Source: Siphonodentalium dalli
Taxonomy: Eukaryota; Mollusca; Scaphopoda; Gadilida; Siphonodentaliidae
Direction: 5' to 3'
Length of the DNA stretch: 64,000 nt
Assembly (NCBI GenBank): GCA_032622095.1
Contig: CP136061.1
Coordinates: forward strand, 173,233,107 to 173,297,106
Every line of letters starts with the position of its first letter. The first letter of the stretch is position 1. Under the pieces are notes generated by a model. The model had not been told where the DNA came from. It was given only the letters and a program-made list of their open reading frames with translations, and searched no databases. Shown here in pieces: positions 1 to 12,639 of this stretch. Position numbers and translations under genes: made by a program.

Positions 1-2200
1 ACATGTGTACCATATATGTACTATGGATAGCTGCATGATTTGAAACAGTTTTGTGGATGATCAGTCTGATTATTTCATTTAATTATACATATCACATCTA
101 GTATCCTGTTTGGATTTCAAACATTTCACCATGTACCAATTTCAGGTCCCCCCATAAGGGTACTAGTATAACATACCGGCATGTCTGTGTAAACCAGTAC
201 ATAATTTTGAAGGTTAGTCACATGTTTTTTTGTGTGACACAATATATTGCAATCAGAATGAAAATGGTATACCAATCTCGCCAGTATTATGGTGTGTATT
301 TTACACAACTGTTAGCGAAACCAGTGTAGGCCTATTCAATATAATATTTCTTTAATATGTAAATGTTTATATATGCAACTTGAAGTAGTGTAATACAAGC
401 TGGAATCTTTCATGTTGATGCAACCTTTCAATGTGTGACATATAGAACATAACATATATCTGACTATATTATTTTATTAAACATGTTCATACAAATGGTT
501 AAGGCTAAGACTTACATATATTTCAAGAGAATTTAGGCTTGAATTTAATGTGACCACACCTTTCACTACAAGTTTGATAAAGTAAACATGAGTCAGATAT
601 GTTACGTTCTGTATTTACTATGCATCTATTTCAGTTCTAAAGGCTTCAAGTTACCATAATAGTTCTCAGAAAGCATTGATTAATTAAAAAGATCAAGTCA
701 TCATTTTATGCATTCAAGTTTCATACACATGATCTGTAATCATAATTCAAGTTGAATAATTGTCGCTAAAACACATACATGTACATGTGTTCTGATTGGT
801 CCAGAGTTGATAGGTTTAGTTTTCGTTTCACCATCAACGACCACTGACTTATAAAAACAATGAATGGAGCACCATTGCAGGAAGTTGATTGGGCATGTAA
901 TACCAATAATAAACACAATTCTGTTCAATATTTAATAATGTTGAAAATACTGTACATGTACATTCATCGAACTCGTAAAAACTGTCTCAATGAATTAAAT
1001 TTCATGTTTACATTGAATTCAATTTCATGCTACATAATTACTAGTATACTATATAAATTATGAATAAATATATCAGTTTAAACATTTGTTTTTATTTTTT
1101 AGAGAAGATTGCAGCTACATTAGTACATTTATCCAATATAAAATAATTGCTAGATTTGCATCCCCTCCCGACCCTATTTACAGTTTCCTCATAGGATACT
1201 GTTTCAAAACCACTGTGATAATTTATGTTAATAGGAAGAATAAAACATAATATTCGCCCTCCCGCCCTATTTTTCTGAAATAGATGTATGACATAATCTA
1301 GCAATTTATTTATATTGGCCTGAGGCCAAATAAAAAATACCTGTGATTCGGGTTTCCCTACCGACCCAATTTTTAAACATCGCCCAGCTGTTTTTTTGTT
1401 GTTGTTTTCAAGAAAGTTCATTTTCTTAAATTGCAACACAATTATTTTTACATTGAACCACATACAGGTACTCCCCCTCATGGTCTGGATTTTTTTTGTA
1501 GCCCCCCCCTACTCCATAAACACTAGTCATACTCAAAGCCTCTTAGTCATACTCAAAGCATTGTGTTTATTACAGTTTATACAAAGTACGTCCAAATTAA
1601 TCTCGGCTACAATTTTGAAGGAGACATAATAATTCGTCCAATAATGTGGAAATAAAAAATAAATTTGAAGCCTACATGTACCGGTACCTACCGATCATTT
1701 TTATGGTCTGTAGGCTGTAACCCGAACCACACATTTAATTTTCTTTGGCCGTATCATTATGGCTATTTCCATTTATTTACACTGGTTGTTGTGAAATAAT
1801 TACAAAACCACATTAGCATGTCATTGAATTGAATGCCGTTAGCATTTGTTCTTCTGGCTTACAAATTATGAAAGCTGCATTGTCATACTGTTATGTTAGA
1901 ATGAATGTATGCAATAGCATTCATTTCATTGACATGTCTGTGGTTCTGTATTTAGCACTCACTAACTTGTATTTTATAGCACAGTGCATGTATGTGATCT
2001 GTCTGTGTACTACATGTACTTCACGGATTGTGGCATGTAAAGCCAACACCAATAGTAAATTTCATTTCACTAGCGCAGACACCTTACTTGTATCATACTA
2101 GACACACCCCTGAGTCAATGTGTTCATATTAGAAATGAACAGCAGTTTCAATATGGTTATGGGATTTTAACCATGAGGAAATTATGTAACCCCAAATTAA
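1..2200. other. AT-rich DNA with no recognised gene
   Basis: No reading frame here resembles a known protein. The longest frames (129 codons on the minus strand at 1092-1481, 90 codons on the plus strand at 1829-2101) have low-complexity or membrane-like composition expected by chance in AT-rich sequence. ACATGTACATGT-type words recur often. No RNA gene or promoter could be supported. Confidence 0.6.
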
Positions 2201-2700
2201 ATGAAAGTGTCAATGACACTGTAGCTCAACTTTGTAAAGAAGGTATTTTTTTTTTGTGATGAGCAATGAATAGAGAGATTAAAAAGGAGTGTAAACAATG
2301 CGCAGTACAGGATTTAGTCACACACAGAGTAAAATCCAAGATGGCTGCTGGTGGCCATGTTTTTTGGCCGAATGACCCCAAAATTACTCGTTCCCATCTA
2401 CATGTCAATATTAACATCCATGACAAATTTCATGACGATCAGACGGCCTGTAGCCCGTGCTAATGGATTGAATTTTGAAATCCAAGATGGCCGCTGGCGG
2501 CCATGTTTTTTTCCGAATGACCCCAAAATGAATCATTCCTGTCTAAATGTTGATGTCAACAGCTACATGTATGACAAATTTCATAATGATCCGATCAAAG
2601 GTACGACCTGTAGCCTGTATTGTTGACGCATCACATACACATGGACGACGGACGACAAAGCCATGGCAATAGCTCAAACTTTACAGTAGAAATACTATTT
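2199..2700. repeat. Dispersed repeat with AAATCCAAGATGGC core, two sub-units
   Basis: The unit begins near GAAAGTGTCAATGACACT. It contains two diverged ~140-bp sub-units (about 2328-2465 and 2466-2615). Each has AAATCCAAGATGGC, a GGCCATGTTTTTT stretch, an AATGACCCCAAAAT stretch and a TGACAAATTTCAT stretch. It ends near GGACGACGGACGACAAAGCCATGGCAATAGCTC-type sequence. Related pieces occur at about 26650-26860, 48420-48460, 50447-50760 and 61120-61208, so it is an interspersed family. The frames crossing it do not look coding. Confidence 0.7.
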
Positions 2701-3120
2701 TAAAGTACTATTTTAGAGTGGTAGATGGTGCGCTAATTTAAAACTGAGCTGTGGCCCAGACGTGTCCACCAAGTTTATAAATACTCTGATATTCAGCACA
2801 AAATTTCCCCCTTTATTTATTCAGAATGCAACAAAATACAATACTAGGAGATCGACTGACTTTTCTTCATTCAGGACTGGACATGCGTGTAACATGTACA
2901 TGTATTCATAGTGACTTAGTTTGGTTACTAAAACCCTTGTCATTAGAATGGTTTAGATTAACAACATGTAACTTATGTCATCCAAACTTTTGGTAGTCAT
3001 TTTGATTAGCAAGCAGCAACTAATACCAACGCGAAGCGGGGGGTCTAATATTCCCCTGAACCTCACTAATAATGCGTTAGACATGTACATGTACATCAAG
3101 TCTGAATATAGTGTGTCTGA

Positions 3121-3480
3121 CATTTGCAGAATGTTGTCCCCAGAGGGTTAATTTAGTGCTTCTATCCATGCTAGCAGGCTAGCATTACCAAATCATCCTC
3201 TGTGGGCCTAATTTTGCTTATTTAAGTTCCCCAGTTGAAGTTGATTATGAATTTATCTTCAGCAAATTATAGGATATAGAAACTCAACAGACGGGGAAAA
3301 ACAATTAACTACAATGTTAATTTGAGACTATAGATACTTCCCAGAAAATGAGGCCAATGCAGAATGAGGTCCCCAGAGGGTGAATTTGGTGATGCCAGCC
3401 TACCACACAGGATAGCATCACTAAATTCACCTTCTGGGGACCTCATTCTGCACATACACATACTAAATTCAGACTTGATG
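3121..3480. repeat. Hairpin-forming dispersed repeat (copy 1)
   Basis: Two 37-nt arms, 3359-3395 and 3415-3451, are near-perfect reverse complements built on GAATGAGGTCCCCAGAGGGT. They are preceded by AAGTTCCCCAGTTGAAGTTG (from about 3224) and a block ending CTATAGATACTTCCCAGAA. The same order of blocks recurs as an array at 39150-40195. A diverged half-unit lies at about 3128-3210. It is non-coding. Confidence 0.8.
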
Positions 3481-3522
3481 TACATGTAGATTAGGCATAC
3501 ATTCAAAAATTCATACTTTAGT

Positions 3523-6104
3523 ATGAACAAACTTGGAGTGCAACGTCCAGTGTTACATGGCCTGTATATGATAGTACACCGAATAAAAGCAAGTTTTTCC
3601 ATGAAACTACCAGTTATCATTGAATGATGAATGTTGCCAAAATTAATTGCCAGTTTTCATCAATGCAATGAAAGTCGCTAGTTTCATGGAAACTTCCCAT
3701 ATTCAGTATATATCAGATAAGGTCAAACTAGACCCAGGTTTGACATACCGCATATTGTACGAACAAACTTGGAGTGCAACGTCCAGTGTTACATGGCCTG
3801 TATATGATAGTACACCGAATAATAGCAAGTTTTTCCATGAAACTACCAGTTATCATTGAATGATGAATGTCGCCAAAATTAATTGCCAGTTATCATCAAT
3901 GCAATGAAAGTCGCTAGTTTCATGGAAACTTCCCATATTCAGTATATATCAGATAAGGTCAAACTAGACCCAGGTTTGACATACCGCGTATTGTACGAAC
4001 AAACTTGGAGTGCAACGTCCAGTGTTACATGGCCTGTATATGATAGTACACCGAATAATAGCAAGTTTTTCCATGAAACTACCAGTTATCATTGAATGAT
4101 GAATGTTGCCAAAATTAATTGCCAGTTTTCATCAATGCAATGAAAGTCGCTAGTTTCATGGAAACTTCCCATATTCAGTATATATCAGATAAGGTCAAAC
4201 TAGACCCAGGTTTGACATACCGCGTATTGTACGAACAAACTTGGAGTGCAACGTCCAGTGTTACATGGCCTGTATATGATAGTACACCGAATAATAGCAA
4301 GTTTTTCCATGAAACTACCAGTTATCATTGAATGATGAATGTCGCCAAAATTAATTGCCAGTTTTCATCAATGCAATGAAAGTCGCTAGTTTCATGGAAA
4401 CTTCCCATATTCAGTATATATCAGATAAGGTCAAACTAGACCCAGGTTTGACATACCGCGTATTGTACGAACAAACTTGGAGTGCAACGTACAGTGTTAC
4501 ATGGCCTGTATATGATAGTACACCGAATAATAGCAAGTTTTTCCATGAAACTACCAGTTATCATTGAATGATGAATGTCGCCAAAATTAATTGCCAGTTT
4601 TCATCAATGCAATGAAAGTCGCTAGTTTCATGGAAACTTCCCATATTCAGTATATATCAGATAAGGTCAAACTAGACCCAGGTTTGACATACCGCGTATT
4701 GTACGAACAAACTTGGAGTGCAACGTCCAGTGTTACATGGCCTGTATATGATAGTACACCGAATAATAGCAAGTTTTTCCATGAAACTACCAGTTATCAT
4801 TGAATGATGAATGTCGCCAAAATTAATTGCCAGTTTTCATCAATGCAATGAAAGTCGCTAGTTTCATGGAAACTTCCCATATTCAGTATATATCAGATAA
4901 GGTCAAACTAGACCCAGGTTTGACATACCGCGTATTGTACGAACAAACTTGGAGTGCAACGTACAGTGTTACATGGCCTGTATATGATAGTACACCGAAT
5001 AATAGCAAGTTTTTCCATGAAACTACCAGTTATCATTGAATGATGAATGTCGCCAAAATTAATTGCCAGTTTTCATCAATGCAATGAAAGTCGCTAGTTT
5101 CATGGAAACTTCCCATATTCAGTATATATCAGATAAGGTCAAACTAGACCCAGGTTTGACATACCGCGTATTGTACGAACAAACTTGGAGTGCAACGTCC
5201 AGTGTTACATGGCCTGTATATGATAGTACACCGAATAATAGCAAGTTTTTCCATGAAACTACCAGTTATCATTGAATGATGAATGTCGCCAAAATTAATT
5301 GCCAGTTTTCATCAATGCAATGAAAGTCGCTAGTTTCATGGAAACTTCCCATATTCAGTATATATCAGATAAGGTCAAACTAGACCCAGGTTTGACATAA
5401 CGCGTATTGTACGAACAAACTTGGAGTGCAACGTCCAGTGTTACATGGCCTGTATATGATAGTACACCGAATAATAGCAAGTTTTTCCATGAAACTACCA
5501 GTTATCATTGAATGATGAATGTCGCCAAAATTAATTGCCAGTTTTCATCAATGCAATGAAAGTCGCTAGTTTCATGGAAACTTCCCATATTCAGTATATA
5601 TCAGATAAGGTCAAACTAGACCCAGGTTTGACATACCGCGTATTGTACGAACAAACTTGGAGTGCAACGTCCAGTGTTACATGGCCTGTATATGATAGTA
5701 CACCGAATAATAGCAAGTTTTTCCATGAAACTACCAGTTATCATTGAATGATGAATGTCGCCAAAATTAATTGCCAGTTTTCATCAATGCAATGAAAGTC
5801 GCTAGTTTCATGGAAACTTCCCATATTCAGTATATATCAGATAAGGTCAAACTAGACCCAGGTTTGACATAACGCGTATTGTACGAACAAACTTGGAGTG
5901 CAACGTCCAGTGTTACATGGCCTGTATATGATAGTACACCGAATAATAGCAAGTTTTTCCATGAAACTACCAGTTATCATTGAATGATGAATGTCGCCAA
6001 AATTAATTGCCAGTTTTCATCAATGCAATGAAAGTCGCTAGTTTCATGGAAACTTCCCATATTCAGTATATATCAGATAAGGTCAAACTAGACCCAGGTT
6101 TGAC
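3523..6104. repeat. 236-bp satellite array, about 10.9 units
   Basis: Near-identical units repeat every 236 bp, from a partial first unit at about 3523 to a truncated last unit ending in TTTGACA at 6104. Each unit holds a TTTCATGGAAAC block and an opposed TTTTTCCATGAAAC block. Units differ at only a few positions, for example GTCC/GTAC, CATACC/CATAAC, TTTTC/TTATC and TGCC/CGCC. The 70-codon frame in each unit is a consequence of the repeat: 236 is not a multiple of 3, so the frame stops in every unit and cannot run through the array. Low divergence points to recent amplification or homogenisation. Confidence 0.95.
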
Positions 6105-7085
6105 AAAGTGCAATTTCCAGTTCAGTATTGATACATCCTAGTATCTGAGGACATAACCAGGCAACTGTCAATAGGTGATAGTCTATTGGTTTGGCGCCCC
6201 ATACATAGCACATACCAATACTGGACATACTCAACTAAACCCAAAGTAACTGGTGTGTTATCAAATTAATAATCGCGAGTTCATTACAGTGCTTAGTTCA
6301 GTCTGTTAATTTACTGGTGTATATATACGTGTACTTGCTAATTGGGACTCAACCAGGCAACTACCGACAAGTGTTGATAGTCTGTTGATATGGCGCCCAG
6401 AGCAAACACACATGAATAAATGACAGACAGAACTAGGCCTGCAATACTTTGATAAGTCAATACATATGATTGGTATGAATAGTCAAAAAGGGCTTGCCAG
6501 GCAGTAACACTGTTTGATAAAATAAGGACAAGAAGAACAGAATACTGCAATAGAGTTCACTTGGTCCAGAAGTCTTGCCATCAATGTATTCTTAAACCAC
6601 ATGCGGATTTCGTATTCAATAGAATATTGAATGATTTCGTGGTTTGCCTTAAAATAATCATGTGCTGGTGAAACAGTACTATACTATAGTAGTTGGAACT
6701 GCATGCTGTTTAAATTTCCAAAGTGAAGGCTTTGAGAATACATTGATGACAAATCTTCAGGGCCACTGTAAACTATAAATGCAGGATAGCTTCACATCAA
6801 TCCTTACATCACAAGTTTCCTCCCAGACTCAGTTTAGCTCGGATAAGCCCATGCTGACTGAAGATCTTACCAAGAGAGTTAACTTGAATGAAAGGAACCT
6901 TATTGTCCTATTTAACGAGTGTAGAGTTACTGCCCTTTGATCGTAAAACACCAAAGTTGTCACTGGGGTCATCGATTAAACGTTCCCTGTCCATTTACAT
7001 ACAACGAAAGGACGATATGATATGCTCCAAACTCAGCCCAATTACTGTTTCGCCAGGCCACAGGTGCCCGTAACGCGACCCACTG
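6105..7085. other. Non-genic stretch with two diverged direct repeats
   Basis: Two imperfect direct copies of a block containing AACCAGGCAACT, a GATAGTCTRTTG stretch and TGGCGCCC lie at about 6152-6215 and 6350-6415. Nothing else in the stretch resembles a gene. Confidence 0.5.
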
Positions 7086-7093
7086 CCTGCCTT

Positions 7094-7230
7094 TGCACTG
7101 CCGAAATATACGCCGCTTCTATATACGCGCCTGCTTCACTACACTGGCAAATGAATGGTACTATAATAGTAAAGTACCATTAACGTGAAACAGGCGCGTA
7201 TGCAGAAGCGACGTATATGGGCAGTGCGAT
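7094..7230. mobile_element. Palindromic MITE-like element
   Basis: Two ~45-nt arms (GCACTGCC...CGCGCCTG from about 7094, and CAGGCGCG...GGCAGTGC to about 7230) are reverse complements with a few mismatches. Inside, AATGGTACT and AGTACCATT form a second inverted pair, so almost the whole 137-bp segment can fold on itself. No clear target duplication was identified. It could instead belong to the neighbouring piggyBac copy. Confidence 0.6.
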
Positions 7231-7262
7231 TGGGGAGGGGGGCGTTACATGCCCCTGCGGCC

Positions 7263-7454
7263 AGGCCTAAAATGTGATGTTTCCGGTAACTCGCTAATAC
7301 TACAAGTCCAGATCTCGACGCATACTAATTCTATTCCACATATGGATCTTTCAATAACAAACATACAAAATATATATAATATTAATTTAACCCAGGCCGC
7401 TCGCTCCCAATTGTTTTCCACCCGTTGCCGGAAACATCACATTTTTTAGGCCTT
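7263..7454. repeat. Inverted repeat pair beside the piggyBac 3' end
   Basis: GGCCTAAAATGTGATGTTTC at about 7266 is mirrored, apart from a 2-base gap, by a copy ending TTTTTTAGGCCTT at about 7454. The arms are ~24 bp and lie just beyond the transposase stop codon. A TTAACCC at 7387-7393 lies between the arms and is a possible but unproven left piggyBac end. Confidence 0.6.
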
Positions 7455-7471
7455 ACGTACTTTCTATGCAT

Positions 7472-9393
7472 TCATATTCTGTGGAATTCCGCGAAACAGG
7501 CTTTCCCTTGGCAAAGATTGACGTTGCACAGAGAACACCCATAACTGGATTCCACTTGTCTACCGGAAATTGTCTTTCGCCCATTGCGAGAACACATAAC
7601 GCACACTCGTTTTCTGCCCTCAAACTTAACGTTTTGATGCCCAGATAAATTGGCACTTGGTACGCTGACCAAAAGAGACTTCCTATTATGCTTTGTGTGC
7701 TTATACTTTCTGCTGGTAAAACCTTCAACAAGACCTGCACAAACATCCAACCGAAAATTGAATGATGTGTACTTCTTTTTTGGCTTATTCTGAACACACT
7801 CGTTATAAATTACATATCAAACATAACTCCAATAGGAAGAACGCCAGATATTTCCAATATTTTCGACCTTTTCGTCCCACTTTATAGTATGATCTAAACT
7901 GATCCGACAGGTCTACGCCGCCCATATATTTGTTGTATGTGGTTATGTTATCTGGACAGGGAACCTGAATCTTACAACCGCCAGATCTCCTGTCAACTAA
8001 CGATGTGTCGTGGTTGCTTTTATTTGAAAGCATTAACACCGGTTTTCTGTCCTTCCACAGAGTTACCAATTGGTCCTCTTTTTGGAAGAACTTCACATCC
8101 CCCCTTGCCATCTTTTTTGCTTCCTGTTTTACGAGTTTTACCTGTTTTGGCAAGCCCTTTCTGTTTGACCCAACCGTACCACACCCATACAATTTCTTTT
8201 CTGTCAGTTTTGCCATAAGTTCGACCGAATTGAAGTAATTGTCAAAATAAATATGGTAATATTTACCCTTCAATTTCTCAGCAAAATCTACAACAACTTT
8301 CTGACCAAGATGAACTTCAGGGCCAGTATCTTTTCTGCCTTCATAAATTTTGGTATGATAGCAGAACCCCTTATGATCTGCTATCATCCATGCTTTCAAA
8401 CCCCACTTGATTGGTTTTTTGGGCATATACTGTTTCAGTGTGGTACAGCCTTTGTAACCAATCATTGCCTCGTCTATGCTTACATGTCTGCGAGGCATGT
8501 AAACATTCGGATTAGTGGCATTTGTATTGACCATGTCAATGAGGCTTTTAATTTTTGACAATTTGTCGCGATCATCAATTTGAGTATTGTCCTCAAGGTG
8601 GAAATATTGTTCCAGTTTTCGGAATCTATTGATGGTCATAATCTTGGATATACCACGGACATTCAGTCTATCGTCGGATGACCAATAATCATCCAAACGA
8701 GGCAGGTTATGAATTCCCATCAATATCTGCATCCCGATGAACGCCTTCATTTCACTGGCCGTGGTCTCATGTGTCCAGTATACATCACGTTCTTTTGTTT
8801 TTTGCTGTGACTGTTCAGCATATAGGTTTGTTTGCTCAGCAATGTGCACAAAATAATCTGTGTTGAACATCAGATGAAAGAAGTCAACAGGCGCCATGGC
8901 CGCAATGGCTTCCCTTGATAATTGGGGCCCCTCTTTCTCTTTGAATGGTCTTATGCTTTGGTGTATTATATTGCTTTTGCGCCATTTTCCAGCAACATCA
9001 CTGAGCAACCTATCCATCTCAGCATCGTCGTCATCGACCTCAACCCCATCCCCACTTGACCCACTTGTATCTTCGGAAGTGGCATCATCCTCATCTTGGT
9101 CAGACTCAGAGTTGAGATCACTAGACCCCCACAAACTTGATGTGTTTGATTCGCCAGATACCGACGAAACCGAAGAAACACTCGACACCGAGGACACGGT
9201 GGACACATTCGAAAACCGAAGAACATTCAAAATCTTCATCATTATATGTTCCGTACATACAATCAGGCACAAGCCCGTCAACAAAACGGTCAAACTCATC
9301 AATAGATGAGGACAAATATTTATCATTTGAAGCATGAAACAACCTCCTTTTTTTCGGAGGAGAAATAATGTTGTTTTCATCCGAAGTCGCCAT
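7472..9393 (-). pseudogene. piggyBac-type transposase, two frameshifts
   Basis: This is the enzyme of a cut-and-paste piggyBac transposon, which excises and inserts at TTAA. The central frame (7803-9380) carries the DDE_Tnp_1_7 core with all three expected catalytic aspartates in context: VSIDEAMIGYKG (D303), HIYFDNYF (D380) and YMGGVDLSDQ (D490), spaced 77 and 110 residues apart as in piggyBac relatives. An acidic, Ser-rich region precedes the core. The likely true start is ATG at 9393-9391, in another frame, giving a short N-terminus with PPKKRR (a nuclear-localisation-like run). A frameshift at about 9200-9240 joins it to the core. A second shift at about 7805 puts the Cys-rich C-terminal zinc-binding tail (CVMC, CSLC, C and H residues) in a third frame, ending at 7472. 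All domains are present, so this is a recently disabled copy or one with assembly indels. Confidence 0.88.
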
Positions 9394-10353
9394 CTTCAAA
9401 CTAACTTTAACCACTAAAAACCCCCGTTACATATACATGTACATATATTTGGTCAATACTTAATTTAATTTTAAAAAAGTCATTCATAAATTCGCAAAAC
9501 GGCCATCGATCTATTTCCGATCGAGCCACTGCGATCTCATTGGCATCTCATTGGGCCTTTTGTCGGCGACGCACACCGATATATTGGGCGCACTTACGTC
9601 ATTTAGGGAGAGATTCTGAGAATTACGTTTGCGAATGGAGATAGCATTATTTAACTTCGGCGTAGTTCATATAAGATGATATTAAATAGCTTCTATTAAA
9701 ACTAGGTTCACATAAATGCAAAAGACTAGGTTATATATAATTAAATGACCCATATTATATATTTAAACAAACTTTATTCGCATTTTTGTGACTTCTAAAT
9801 GTTATATAAACGGAGGCATCCTAGCGTGCCTGGTAACCGATGGTTCGGGTTTGCGACGATTTCGCATTGGCGAGTACACTCATTGAAAACGCGAACAAAA
9901 CAAACAAAATATTAGAAAAAGAACCATATGGACATTAGTATTAGGTATATAACACATAATTCTCTATAACATTACAATATTGTTAAAATATATGAGGCAT
10001 TTGTACCAGAAATGGCGATAGCTTTTCATATTTTGCACCGTCCAAGTTTTTATTATTTTTCCCCCGACCACGCAGTTTGGGTTACATAAAAAACAACAAA
10101 AGTATCATCAAACATCATATTTTATGTACACAACTGTTCTTGTATATAGTATATATACTATATTAATTGATAAAACTAAAAATGACATTTGTTTCCAAGA
10201 TCAATTATAATATATCGGAGTTGAAATCTGACTGGTCATGATTTTTTTTATCCGGGCGGCTGCGGCCGGATTATCAGATTACTGGGCGGCCGGATACGGC
10301 CGGTTTATCAGATTACTGGGCGGCCGGATACGACCGGATTGCGGGCTAAAGGG
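9394..10353 (-). mobile_element. piggyBac 5' non-coding region and candidate terminus
   Basis: Upstream of the transposase there is no further frame. At 10251-10353, GC-rich sequence (GGGCGGCCGGATACGGCCGG with TATCAGATTACT) repeats about three times at ~41 bp. It ends in GCGGGCTAAAGGG followed by TTAA at 10354-10357. Read inward this is TTAACCCTTTAGCCCGC, a typical piggyBac end. The matching left end was not found with confidence, so the element limits are provisional. Confidence 0.55.
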
Positions 10354-10705
10354 TTAATATGTATCTGGAGAAGAAAACAATTGATGGACGGATAGAGACA
10401 TAATGACAGATGGATGGATGGGAAAACAGTCTGACATAGAGACTGACAAATTCAATCCAATATACCCCCAAGTTTTCTTTGCAAAATCAGGGTATAATGA
10501 GTTCAACTGGATACTAAATTCAGGTTAGAGAACAATAATTTGTTTTTATTTTAATAACACACATTGGCATGAGTGCTAGATAAGCATTAGTTCACACCTG
10601 TTAGCCTGATAAACATCTCAATTGATGACTGTGTGTGTATTTATATTAACTCTCTCTCTCTCTCTGTCTGTTGACTTAATCTGCTGGTGGGAGAGATCCT
10701 GTGAG

Positions 10706-11516
10706 TTAGGAGATGAGATAGGGTGGAATGCTGTTGGTTGGGGGCAGGGTGGGGTTCTGGGTCATGTGGGGGGAGGGTGATAATTTTTTTTTGTATGTTA
10801 AATTGATCAAGGAGTTCCTGAATTTGTTATTATTTTTTTTGGAATTATGGCCCTGGCTCCACCCCTATTTGACCCAGTGACCCCATTTGAACAAATCTGA
10901 ATGACAGTCACCTAGGGAACATCCACACCAAATATGATCAAAATGCAAAAAATGTAATTTTTTTGTTTTTAGAGTTATGTCCCTGGCTCTGCCCCTATTT
11001 GACCCAGTGACCCAATTTAAACAAATCTGATTCCCAGTCACCCAAGGTCCCTCAGTACCAAATATAAGCTAAATCGGCCCAAATTTTTTTTTAGAAGAAG
11101 TCATTGTAAGAATTACTGTGAGTTATGGCCCTGGTTTCTCAACTAATTGACCGGGTGACCTCATTTGAACAAATCTGAACACCAGTCACCCAAGGACCCT
11201 CCATACCAAATATTAGCTAAATCGGAACAATGGTTATGGACAAGAAGTTGTTGTAAGAATTACTATGGAGGAATAGAGTTATGGCCCTGGTTTCGCAACT
11301 ATTTGACCCAGTGACCTCATTTGAACAAATCTGAATGAGAGTCACCTAGGGAACAACCACACCAAATATGAACCAATTCGGTACGATGGTTTCAGAGGAG
11401 AAGATGTTTTTAAAAAAGTTGACGGACGGATGGACAGACGGACAGACGCACGGACGGACGACGGACGAGGAGTGATGACTATAGCTCCACCAGAGACTTC
11501 GTCTCAGGTGAGCTAA
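10706..11516. repeat. Dispersed repeat R1, copy 1
   Basis: It starts at TTAGGAGATGAGATAGGGTG. Several internal sub-units follow, each with GTTATGGCCCTGG, a TTGACCCAGTGACC stretch, TTTGAACAAATCTGA and ACCAAATAT. It ends with GACGGACGG iterations and TATAGCTCCACC...GTCTCAGGTGAGCTAA. Copies in the same orientation lie at 40463-41361 and 46758-47134. It is non-coding and the family is not one I can name. Confidence 0.8.
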
Positions 11517-11519
11517 TAC

Positions 11520-11942
11520 AAGCTTGGACAAAATTATGCATGTTGCAAAAAAATTCTAAGTCGAAAAAATGGGATAACTCCACCAAAAAATATCGGACAG
11601 ACGTCATAATCGCAGGTGCACAACTTCCCATGGTACTAAATATCTGTGCCACGTTTTAAAAAAATTGACTGAAAAATGTAGGAATAAAAGCTCGGTCAAA
11701 AGTATACATGTTGTGAAAATTTTCTAAGTCGAAAAAGGGGGGATAACTCCACCAAAAAAAGTCCGACAGACGTCATAATCGCAGGTGCACAGGTTCCCAT
11801 GGTGGTTGATATCTGTGCCAAGTTTCACAGAAATTGATAAAAAAAACGACTGAGAAAAACTCCGGACAAATTTGTGTCCACGGACGGACAGACAAGCTGA
11901 CTCCAGTATACTCCCCCTAACTTCGTTGCGGGGGGTATATTA
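11520..11942. repeat. Dispersed repeat with two ~180-bp sub-units
   Basis: Two diverged tandem sub-units share TCTAAGTCGAAAAA, GGATAACTCCACC, GACAGACGTCATAATCGCAG and TTCCCATGGT. The block ends with CGGACGGACAGAC and CTAACTTCGTTGCGGGGGGT. This ending is typical of abundant non-coding repeats in bivalve genomes (inference from memory). Confidence 0.65.
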
Positions 11943-12630
11943 ATAATAACTAGAGGTCATATTCCATGGAATCAGATATACTTCCATGGTATCCCATTGT
12001 ATGTGTGTGTTATGCGTATAGTTGTGTTCCTCTTCATGCGACTGCATATTGGTGCTTTGTGATCCAATGGTGAACTTGCATTGACATTTCTAAATAAGAT
12101 ATATAATCCAAAGGTTTATGTCATTTGGTTTGACCCAGTGTGGATGATTAATGACAGTCTAATGAATCATGGTCCTGACCAACTGAGCCACCATTCACCC
12201 CAGCCAATCAGTTCATTTTTATTCGGTAGGGATACATTTTAGGGCTAATTATAACCCCTCCGCAGGACACCCAAATCCTGTTGAATGGTCACGAAATTTG
12301 GCGTGTCTGATTATATCGTAATCGACATGTAGATCAAAAGGGTGTAAAACATATAAATGTACCCATAACTCTGTTATTTCGCATTGATTGGATAGTTGGA
12401 CCATAATTGGACCATATTTAAGAGTGCTGGAAGCCCAGATCTGGGCTTTGGTGATGACACTGTATTACGTGCCCGTGCTTAAATAGAGTTTGTCAGGTAA
12501 AATTGTTGCATTTATAATTAAATTGGGACATTGTGAATTTTGAATGGATGCCTATTGATAAAATTGTCAGAAAAGGTACTTCTATCGCAAAAAGTTTGAG
12601 GAACATGACAAATTATTTTACCCAACGGCG
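11943..12630. other. No gene seen
   Basis: Non-coding sequence between two repeat blocks. I saw no extended reading frame, inverted repeat or RNA gene that I could support. Confidence 0.5.
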
Positions 12631-12639
12631 TGCAACAAA

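Noticed and set aside
1092-1481. 129-codon minus-strand frame
   Set aside because: No recognised domain and low-complexity context; probably chance or part of an unclassified repeat.
3647-5747. Series of identical 70-codon plus-strand frames starting MPVFINAMKV
   Set aside because: They are one frame per 236-bp satellite unit. The period is not a multiple of three, nothing links them, and units with CATAAC lose the frame.
3523-6104. CRISPR-like regular repetition
   Set aside because: Units are contiguous 236-bp tandem copies with no unique spacers, in an animal genome.
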